Shown piece by piece: positions 53,951 to 64,000 of a stretch of 64,000 nucleotides of DNA. The notes beneath the pieces were generated by a model. It did no database searches, was not told the DNA's origin, and was given only the letters and a program-made list of their open reading frames with translations. Where the stretch lies: contig CM055899.1 of assembly GCA_029582155.1 (NCBI GenBank), positions 53,291,353-53,355,352 of the forward strand, read 5' to 3'. A program made the translations under genes and the position numbers. This DNA is from Panopea generosa. Its lineage: Eukaryota; Mollusca; Bivalvia; Adapedonta; Hiatellidae. Numbering within the stretch: position 1 is the first letter of the stretch; every line of letters starts with the position of its first letter.

Positions 53951-55177
53951 TGTATAAATTGTATTGAATGATTGTGGAGGTAACTGTAGAAAATACTATA
54001 GTTTTTATGAAATAAAATAAAATAAAGTATGAGAAAGTCACACAATTATACTTACAATCATTTGCTTTATCCAGGTTGTTTCATCTCCATCTGATCTCCA
54101 TCTCCAATCTCATCCATCCTGTCCATATCCATCTCCAATATATTAGATCCTGTTTCATCTCCATCTCCAGTACCACCAATACCATCGTTAACATTACCCG
54201 ATATTTCACCAACATTATCATCAATATTATCACAATCATCAATAATATCAATATCATTACCATCATCAATTATCATTAAGTATCTCTCACTGGTAAAGTC
54301 GTAGGTTCGAGCCAATTGTGTTCCAAAGGCTTTACTTCAGATTGTTGGCTTGTTACTTGCAGAATGACAGTGGTCCTGTGCCAACTTGTGGCTTGTGGAC
54401 TGCCCACATACATATAAAAGTTGGATACCATATATAACCTGTAATGTGTTGTACATGACGTGCAACTCAACTCAATAAATTACTGTGTATTAATTTACTT
54501 TCTCTATCACATCAAAGTAAACAAAATACTTTAAACGTTTTTCTATATAAATCATAACTATCATTTACAGATAAATGTACAATTGTATTGAATGATTGTG
54601 GACGCAACTGTAGAAAATACTATAGTTTTTATGAAATAAAATAAAATAAAGTATGAAATAGTAACACAATTATACCTACAATCATTTGCTTTATCCAGGT
54701 TGTTCCATCTCCAATCTCTTCCATCCTGTCCATATCCATCTCCAATATATTAGATCCTGTCTCATCTCCATCACCAGTACCACCAATGCCATCGTTAACA
54801 TTACCCGATATTTCATCAACATTATCATCATCAACATTATCACAATCATCAATAATATCAATATCATTATCATCATCAATTATCATTAAATATCTCTCAC
54901 TGATAAAGTCGTAGGTTCGAGCCAATTGTGGCCCAAAGGCTTTACTTCAGATTGTTGGCTTGTTACTTGGAGAATGACAGTGGTCCTGTGCCGATTTATG
55001 TGCTGGTGGGCTGCCTCCATACATAAAAGTGGGATACTATATATAACCAGTAATGTGTTGTAAATGGTGTTGAACTCATCTCAATAAATTACTGTGTATT
55101 AATTTACTTTTTCTATCACATTAAAGTAAACGAAATACTTGAAACGTTTTATATATAAATCATAACTATCGTTTACA

Positions 55178-56640
55178 GATAAATGTACAATTGTAATAAA
55201 TGATTGTGGAGGCAATTGTAGAAAATACTATAGTTTTTATGAAATAAAATAAAATAAAGTATGAGTTAGTAACACAATTATACCTACAATCATTTGCTTT
55301 ATCAAGGTTATTCCATCTCCAATCTCTTCCATCCTGTCCATATCCATCTCCAATATATTAGATCCTGTCTCATCTCCATCACTAGTACCACCAATGCCAT
55401 CGTTAACATTACCCGATATTTCATCAACATTATCATCATCAATATTATCACAATCATCATCAATATCAATATCATTTTCATCATAAACTATCATTAAGTA
55501 TCTCTCACTGGTAAAGTTGTAGGTTCGAGCCAGTTGTGGTCCAAAGGCTTTACTTCAGATTATGGGCTTGTTTACTTGCAGAATGACAGTGGTCCTAGTG
55601 CCTAATTTATGTGCTCGTGGACTGCCTCCATACATAAAAGTGGGATACTATATATAACCTGTAATGTGTTGTAAATGGTGTTGAACTCATCTCAATAAAT
55701 TACTGTGTATTAATTTACTTTCTCTATCACATTAAAGTAAACGAAATACTTAAAACGTTTTATATATGAATCATAACTATCATTTACAGATAAATGTACA
55801 ATTGTATTGAATGATTGTGGAGGCAATTGTAGAAAATACTATAGTTTTTATGAAATAAAATAAAATAAAGTATGAGATAGTAACACAATTATACCTACAA
55901 TCATTTGCTTTATCCAGGTTGTTCCATCTCCAATTTCTTCCATCCTGTCCATATCCATCTCCAATATATTAGATCCTGTCTCATCTCCATCACCAGTACC
56001 ACCAATGCCATCATTAACATTACCCGATATTTCATCAACATTATCATCATCAATATTATCACAATCATCAATAATATCAATATCATTATCATCATCAATT
56101 ATCATTAAATATCTCTCACTGGTAAAGTCGTAGGTTCGAGCCAATTGTGGCCCAAAGGCTTTACTTCAGATTGTTGGCTAATTACTTGCAGAATGACAGT
56201 GGTCCTGTGCCGATTTATGTGCTGGTGGGCAGCCTCCATACATAAAAGTGGGATACCATATATAACCAGTAATGTGTTGTAAATGGTGTTGAACTCATCT
56301 CAATAAATTACTGTGTATTAATTTACTTTTTCTATCACATCAAAGTAAACGAAATACTTAAAACGTTTTATATATAAATCATAACTTTCGTTTACAGATA
56401 AATGTACACTTGTATTAAATGATTGTGGAGGCAATTGTAGAAAATACTATAGTTTTTATGAAACAAAATAAAGTATGAGTAAGTAACACAATTAAACCTA
56501 CAATCATTTGCTTTATCAAGGTTATTCCATCTCCAATCTCTTCCATCCTGTCCATATCCATCTCCAATATATTAGATACTGTCTCATCTCCATCTCCAGT
56601 ACCACCAATGCCATCGTTAACATTACCCGATATTTCATCA
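55178..56640. repeat. Block shared with 44175-45640
   Basis: Partner of the preceding block. In its third unit the triplet tract changes to the CATTACCATGATCAACATTA type, close to 48690, and the following CTCGTGGACTGCCTCC also matches 48870, so this region is a mosaic of two donors. Confidence 0.8.
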
Positions 56641-57458
56641 ACATTACCATGATCAACATTACCACAATCATCATCAACATCAATATCATTATCATCATAA
56701 ATTATCATTAATTATCTCTCACTGGTAAAGTTGTAGGTTCGAGCCAATTGTGGTCCAAATGCTTTACTTCAGATTGTTCGCTTGTTACTTGCAGAATGAC
56801 AGTGGTCTTGTGCCGATTGATGTGCTCGTGGACTGCCTCCATACATAAAAGTGGGATACCGTATATAACCAGTAATGTGTTGTAAATGGTGTTGAACTCA
56901 TCTGAATAAATTACTGTGTATTAATTTACTTTCTCTATCACATCAAAGTAAACGAAATACTTCAAACGTTTTATATATAAATCATAACTATCATTTACAG
57001 ATACATGTACAATTGTATTGAATGATTGTGGAGGCAATTGTAGAAAATACTATAGTTTTTATGAAATTAAATAAAATAAAGTATGAGATAGTAACACAAT
57101 TATACCTACAATCATTTGCTTTATCCAGGTTGTTCCATCTCCAATTTCTTCCATCCTGTCCATATCCATCTCCAATATATAAGATCCTGTCTCATCTCCA
57201 TCTCCAGTACCACCAATGCCATCGTTAACATTACACCGATATTTCATCAACATTATCATCATCAATATTATCACAATCATCATTAATATCATCATAAATT
57301 ATCATTAAGTATCTCTCACTGATAAAATCGTAGGTTCGAGCCAATTGTGGTCCAAATGCTTTACTTGAGATTGTTGGCTTGTTATTTGCAGAATGACAGT
57401 GGTCCTGTGCCGATTTATGTGCTTGGGGACTGCCCCCATACATATAAAAGTTGGATAC

Positions 57459-60400
57459 CATATATAACCTGTAATGTGTTATGAATGGTGCCTCCACCCT
57501 CCACCCACAGCAACTGGTACCATGTATAACATGCTATGTGTTGTTGATGGTGCCTCCAACCTCCACCCACAGCACCTGAAGCCATATATAACCTGTAATG
57601 TGTTGTGGATGGTGCCTCCACTACCACCCACAGCACCTGTTGTCATATATAACCTGTAATGTGTTGTGATGGTGTCATTGTCTTCCACCAACAGCACCTG
57701 GAGCCATATATAACCTGTAATGTGTTGTTGTAGGTGCCTCCACCCACAGCACTTTGTGCCATATATAACCTGTAATGTGTCGTGAATGGTGCTTCCACCT
57801 ACAGCACCTGGCGCCATATATAACCTGTTATGTGTTGTTGCAGGCGACTCCTGCCTCCACCCACAGCAACTTGTGCCATATATAACCTGTAATGTGTTGT
57901 TGAAGGTGCCTCCACCCACATCACTTTGTGCCATATATAACCTGTAATGTGTTGTGAATGGTGCTTCCACCCACAGCACCTGGTGCCATATATAACCTGT
58001 TATGTGTTGATCAAGGTGCCTCCACCCTCCACCCACAGCACCTGGTGCCATATATAACCTGTTATGTGTTGTAAATGGTGCCTCCACCCACAGCACCTTG
58101 TGCCATATATCACCTGTAACTGTGTTGTGAATGGTGCCTCCACCCACAGCACCTGGTGCCATATATAACCAGTAATGTGTTGTGAATGGTGCCTCCACCC
58201 ACAGCACCTTGTGCCATATATAACCTGTAATGTGTTGTGAATGGTGCCTCCACCCACAGCACCTTGTGCCATATATAACCTGTAATGTGTTGTTGAAGGT
58301 GCCTCCACCCACAGCACCTTGTGCCATATATAACCTGTAATGTGTTGTGAATGGTGCCTCCACCCACAGCACCTGGTGCCATATATAACCTGCAATGTGT
58401 TGTTGAAGGTGCCTCCACCCACAGCACCTTGTGCCATATAAAACCTGTAATATGTTGTGAATGGTGCCTCCACCCACAGCACATGGTGCCATATATAACC
58501 TGCAATGTGTTGTTGAAGGTGCCTCCACCCACAGCACCTTGTGCCATATAAAACCTGTAATATGTTGTGAATGGTGCCTCCACCCACAGCACCTGGTGAC
58601 ATATATAACCTGTAATGTGTTGTGAATGGTGCCTCCACCCACAGCACCTTGTGCCATATATAACCTGTAATGTGTTGTTGAAGGTGCCTCCACCCACAAC
58701 ACCTTGTGCCATATATAACCTGTAATGTGTTGTTGAAGGTGTTTCCACCCACAGCACCTTGTGCCATATATAACCTGTAATGTGTTGTGAATGGTGCCTC
58801 CACCCACAGCACCTTGTGCCATATATAACCTGTAATGTGTTGTTGAAGGTGCCTCCACACACAGCACCTTGTGCCATTTATAACCTGTAATGTGTTGTGA
58901 ATGGTGCCTCCACCCACAGCATCTTGTGCCATATATAACCTGTAATGTGTTGTTGAAGGTGCCTCCACCCACAGCACCTTGTGCCATATATAACCTGTAA
59001 TGTGTTGTTGAAGGTGCCTCCACCCACAGCACCTTGTGCCATATATAACCTGTAATGTGTTGTGAATGGTGCCTCCACCCACAGCACCTTGTGCCATATA
59101 TAACCTGTAATGTGTTGTTGAAGGTGCCTCCACCCACAGAACCTTGTGCCATATATAACCTGTAATGTGTTGTGAATAGTGCCTCCACCCACAGCACCTT
59201 GTGCCATCTATAACCTGTAATGTGTTGTGAATGGTGCCTCCACCCACAGCACCTTGTGCCATATATAACCTGTAATGTGATGTTGAAGGTGCCTCCACCC
59301 ACAGCACCTTGTGCCATATATAACCTGTAATGTGTTGTTGAAGGTGCCTCCACCCACACCACCTTGTGCCATATATAACCTGTAATGTGTTGTTGAAGGT
59401 GCCTGAACCCACAGCACCTTGTGGCCTATATAACCTGTAATGTGTTGTGAATGGTGCCTCTACCCACAGCAGCTGGTGCCATATATAACCTGCAATGTGT
59501 TGTTGAAGGTACCTCCACCCACAGCACCTTGTGCCATATATAACCTGTAATGTGTTGTGAATGGTGCCTCCACCCACAGCACCTTGTGCCATATCTAACC
59601 TGTAATGTGTTGTGAATGGTGCCTCCACCCACAGCACCTGGTGCCATATATAACCTGTAATGTGTTGTGAATGGTGCCTCCACCCACAGCACCTGGTGCC
59701 ATATATAACCTGGAATGTGTTGTGAATGGTGCCTCCACCCACAGCACATTCTGCCATATATAACCTGTAATGTGTTGTGAATGGTGCATCCACCTACAGC
59801 ACCTTGTGCCATATATAACCTGTAATGTGTTGTGAATGGTGCCTCCACCCACAGCACCTTGTGCCATATATAACCTGTAATGTGTTGTGAATGGTGCCTC
59901 CACCCACAGCACCTGGTACCATATATAAGCTGTAATGTGTTGTTGAAGGTGCCTCCACCCACAGCACCTGGTGCCATATATAACCTGTAATGTGTTGTGA
60001 AAGGTGCCGCCACACACAGCACCTTGAGCCATTTATAACCTGTAATGTGTTGTTGATGGTGCCTCCACCCTCCACCCACAGCACCTTGTGCCATATATAA
60101 CCTGTAAAATATTGTGGATGGTGCATCCACCCTCCACCCACAGCACCTTGTGCCATATATAACCTATAATGTGTTGATGAAGGTGCTCCACCCACAGCAA
60201 CTTGTGCCATATATAACCTGTAATGTGTTGTTGAAGGTGCCTGAACCCACAGCACCTGGTGCCATATATAACCTGTAATGTGTTGTGAATGGTGCCTCCA
60301 CCCACAGCACCTGATGCCATATATAACCTGCAATGTGTTGTTGAAGGTGCCTCCACCCACAGCACCTTGTGCCATATATAACCTGTAATGTGTTGTGAAT

Positions 60401-60562
60401 GGTGCCTCCACCCACAGCACCTGGTGCCATATATAACCTGTAATGTGTTGTGAATGGTGCCTCCACCCACAGCACCTGGTGCCATATATAACCTGTAATG
60501 TGTTGTGAATGGTGCCTCTACCCACAGCACCTTGTGCCATATATAACCTGTAATGTGTTGTG
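57459..60562. repeat. 55-bp satellite array III
   Basis: The smallest short array, about 55 copies. The left edge (57459-58040) has 62-bp and other odd-length monomers matching the left edges of arrays I and II. From about 58080 to 60050 it is almost pure 55-bp copies. A pair of 62-bp copies lies near 60060-60150, followed by 55-bp copies up to the exit into the long unit. The variant-rich right edge shared by arrays I and II is missing here. Minus-strand frames of 627 and 597 codons overlap in different frames. Confidence 0.96.
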
Positions 60563-63500
60563 CATGATGTTCAACTTAACTCAATAAATTAATGTGTATT
60601 AATTAACTTTCTCTATCACATCAAAGTAAATAAAATACTTCAAACGTTTTATATATAAATCATAACTATCATTTACAGATAAATGTACAATTGTATTGAA
60701 TGATTGTGGTGGCAATTTTAGAAAATACTTTAGTTTTTATGAAATAAAATAAAATAGAGTACGAGATAGTAACACAATTATACCTACAATAATTTGCTTT
60801 ATCCAGGTTGTTCCATCTCCAATCTCTTCCATCCTGCCCATATCAATCTCCAATATATAAGATCCTGTCTCATCTCCATCTCAAGTACCACCAATGCCAT
60901 CGTTAAAATTACACGATAGTTCATCAACATTATCATAATCAATATTATCACAATCATCATCAATATCAATATCATAATCATCATAAATTATCATTAAATA
61001 TCTCTCACGGATAAAGTTGTAGGTTCGAGCCAATTGTGACCCAAAGACTTTTTTTCAGATTGTTGGCTTGTTACTTGCAGAATGACAGTGGTCCTGTGCC
61101 GATTTATGTGCTTGGAGACTGCCCCCATACATATAAAAGGTGGATACCATATATAACCTGTAATGTGTTGTACATGATGTGCAACTCATCTTACTCAATT
61201 ACTGTGTATTAATTTATTTTCTCTATCACATCAAAGTTAACAAAATACTTCAAACGTTTTATATATGAATCTAACTATCATTAACAGATAAATGTACAAT
61301 TGTATTGAATAAATGTAGAGGCAATTGTAGAAATACTATAGTTTTTAAGAAATAAAATAAAGTATGAGATAGTTACACAATTATACCTACAATCATTTGC
61401 TTTATCCAGGTTGTTCCATCTCCATCTCCATTCTCATCCATACTGTCCATATCCATCTCCAATCTATTAGATCCTGTCTCATCTCCATCTCAAGTACCAC
61501 CAATGCCATCGTTAAAATTACACGATAGTTCATCAACATTATCATAATCAATATTATCACAATCATCATCAATATCAATATCATAATCATCATAAATTAT
61601 CATTAAATATCTCACGGATAAAGTTGTAGGTTCGAGCCAATTGTGACCCAAAGACTTTTTTTCAGATTGTTGGCTTGTTACTTGCAGAATGACAGTGGTC
61701 CTGTGCCGATTTATGTGCTTGGAGACTGCCCCCATACATATAAAAGGTGGATACCATATATAACCTGTAATGTGTTGTACATGATGTGCAACTCATCTTA
61801 CTCAATTACTGTGTATTAATTTATTTTCTCTATCACATCAAAGTTAACAAAATACTTCAGACGTTTTATATATGAATCTAACTATCATTAACAGATAAAT
61901 GTACAATTGTATTGAATAAATGTAGAGGCAATTGTAGAAATACTATAGTTTTTAAGAAATAAAATAAAGTATGAGATAGTTACACAATTATACCTACAAT
62001 CATTTGCTTTATCCAGGTTGTTCCATCTCCATCTCCATTCTCATCCATACTGTCCATATCCATCTCCAATATATTAGATCCTGTCTCATCTCCATCTCCA
62101 GTACCACCAATGCCATTGTTAACATTACCCGATATTTCATCAACATTACCATCATCAATATTATCACAATCACCATTAATATCAATATCATTATCATCAT
62201 AAATTATCATTGACTTTCTCTCACTGGTAAAGTCGTAGTTTCGAGCCACTTGTGGTCCAAAGGCTTTACTTCAGATTATTGGCTTGTTTCTTGCAGAATG
62301 ACAGTGGTCCTGTGCTGATTTATGTGCTGGTGGACTGCCTCCATACATAAAAGTGGGATACTATATATAACCAGTAATGAGTTGTAAATGGTGTTGAACT
62401 CATCTCAATAAATTACTGTGTATTAATATACTTTCTCTATCACATTAAAGTAAAGAAAATACTTCAAACGTTTTATATATAAAGCATAACTATCATTTAC
62501 AGATAAATGTACAATTGTATTGAATGATTGTAGAGGCAATTGTAGAAAATACTATAGTTTTTATGAAATAAAAGAAAGTATGACATATTAACACAATTAT
62601 ACCTACAATTATTTGCATTAACCAGGTTGTTCCATCTCCATCTGATCTCCATCTCCTATCTCATCCATCCTGTCCATATCCATCTCCAATATATCAGATC
62701 CTGTCTCATCTCCATCTCCAGTACCACCAATGCCATCGTTAACATTACCCGATATTTCATCAACATTATCATCATCAATATTATCACAATCATCATCAAT
62801 ATCAATATCATCATAAATTATATTTAAGAATCTCTCAATGGTAAAGTCGTAGGTTCGAGCCAACTGTGGTCCAAAGGCTTTACTTCAGATTGTTGGCTTG
62901 TTACTTGCAGAATGACAGCGGTCCTGTGCTGATTTATGTGCTTGTTGACTGCCCCCATACATAAAAGTGGGATACCATATATAACCGGTAATGTGTTGTA
63001 AATGGTGTTGAACTCATCTCAATAAATTACTGTGTATTAATTTACTTTCTCTATCACATTAAAGTAAATGAAACACTTCAAACGTTTCATATATAAATCA
63101 TAACTATCATTTACAGATAAATTTACAAATGTATTGAATGACTGTGGAGGCAATTTTAGAACAAAATATAGTTTTTATGAAATAAAATAAAATAAAATAT
63201 GAGATAGTAACACAATTATACCTACAATCATTTGCTTTATCCAGGTTGTTCCATCTCCATCTGATTTCCATCTCCAATCTCATCCATCCTGTCCATATTC
63301 ATCTCCAATATATTAGATCCTGTCTCATCTCCATCTCCAGTACCACCAATGCCATCGTTAACATTACCCTATATTTCATCAACATTATCATCATCAATAT
63401 TATCACAATCATCATCAATATCAATATCATCATCAATTATCATTAAGTATCTCTTACTGGTAAAGTCGTAGGTTCGAGCCAATTGTGGTCCAAATGCTTT

Positions 63501-64000
63501 ACTTCAGATTGTTGGCTTGTTACTTGCAGAATGACAGTGGTCCTGTGCCGATTTATGTGCTTGTGGACTGCCCACATACATAAAAGTGCGATACCATATA
63601 TAACCAGTAATGTGTTGGAAATGGTGTTGAACTCATCTCAATAAATTACTGTGTATTAATTTATTTCTCTATCACATTTAAGAAAAGAAAATACTTCAAA
63701 CGTTTTATATATAAATCATAACTATCATTTACAGATCAATGTACAATTGTATTAAATGATTGTGGAGGCAATGGTAGAAAATACTATAGTTTTTATGAAA
63801 TAAAATAAAATAAAGTATGAGTTAGTAACACAATTATACCTACAATCATTTGCTTTATCAAGGTTATTCCATCTCCAATCTCTTCCATCCTGTCCATATC
63901 CATCTCCAATATATTAGATACTGTCTCATCTCCATCTCCAGTACCACCAATGCCATCGTTAACATTACCCGATATTTCATCAACATTACCATCATCAACA
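60563..64000. repeat. Long-unit (~608 bp) satellite, segment IV
   Basis: Unit starts at 60687, 61295, 61903, 62511, 63125 and 63743. The last unit runs off the window. The unit at 60687 is the post-array type, also seen at 11381 and 38045. The units at 61295 and 61903 are near-identical over long stretches and look like a recent single-unit duplication. Beyond them the copies resemble those near 14.5 kb and 24 kb. No genic frame is seen. Confidence 0.95.
61295..62510. repeat. Recent single-unit duplication with a hybrid unit
   Basis: Units at 61295 and 61903 begin with the same marks (GAATAAATGTAGAGGCAATTG, CCATTCTCATCCATACTGTCC). The right half of the 61295 unit instead matches the unit before it (AAAATTACACGATAGTTC, CTCACGGATAAAGTTG, CAAAGACTTTTTTTCAG). 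The 61295 unit is therefore a join of the two neighbouring types, as a single unequal crossover would give. Confidence 0.8.

Larger units (their letters stand above)
37921..57458. repeat. Long-unit (~608 bp) satellite, segment III
   Basis: Thirty-two head-to-tail unit starts: 38045, 38654, 39272, 39874, 40477, 41088, 41701, 42324, 42939, 43563, 44185, 44794, 45402, 46010, 46617, 47233, 47852, 48433, 49053, 49655, 50278, 50905, 51523, 52115, 52733, 53354, 53955, 54579, 55187, 55798, 56405 and 57009. Periods run from 581 to 627 bp. The short 581-bp unit at 47852 has lost part of its TCA-triplet tract. The first 124 bp are the tail of the unit split by array II, and the last unit is split by array III. 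Several blocks match others at about 6.1, 11.0 and 27.9 kb distance. No genic frame is seen. Confidence 0.96.

Noticed and set aside
1-64000. Hammerhead ribozyme in the satellite
   Set aside because: I looked for a CTGANGA core followed by GAAA on both strands. CTGATAA or CTGATCT occur, but not the full core in a conserved position.
1-64000. Telomeric or rDNA repeats
   Set aside because: No TTAGGG-like short telomere motif and no rRNA-like sequence. Periods are 55/62 and about 608 bp.

Overview
The window is one block of nested tandem satellite DNA. I see no gene that I can support, no rRNA or tRNA gene, and no transposon with recognisable coding parts. The organisation (kilobase-scale satellite with higher-order copies, and traces of CpG decay) points to a eukaryotic nuclear genome. 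Nothing in the sequence identifies the clade.

Two repeat families fill all 64 kb. The first is an AT-rich long unit of about 581-627 bp. I count 84 unit starts plus one partial unit at the left edge. Each unit has an AT-rich module with an (AAAAT)n stretch, a G-poor CAT/ATC-triplet tract of about 200 bp, a better conserved module carrying GGTTCGAGCC, and a TATATAA/AATAAA-containing tail. The second is a 55-bp monomer, with a 62-bp variant, in three arrays at 7089-11255, 32666-37920 and 57459-60562, about 220 copies in all.

The two families are nested. Each 55-bp array starts and ends inside a single long unit, exactly at the stretch CATATATAACCTGTAATGTG that unit and monomer share. Removing each array leaves a long unit of about 574, 610 or 599 bp. 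The layout is therefore: long units 1-7088; short array I; long units 11256-32665; short array II; long units 37921-57458; short array III; long units 60563-64000. The flanks of the three arrays match each other, and the left edge of the window matches the post-array flank, which predicts a fourth array ending about 130 bp upstream of base 1.

Within the long-unit domains there are multi-unit duplications, some adjacent and some 6, 11 or 28 kb apart, which change partners along their length as expected from unequal exchange and gene conversion. The 55-bp arrays have homogeneous cores and more varied, 62-bp-rich edges. All the long open frames follow from repeat composition: the 55-bp monomer has no stop in any frame of the minus strand, and the triplet tract of the long unit reads as Asp-, Met/Ile- or Ser/Ile/His-rich peptides depending on frame.
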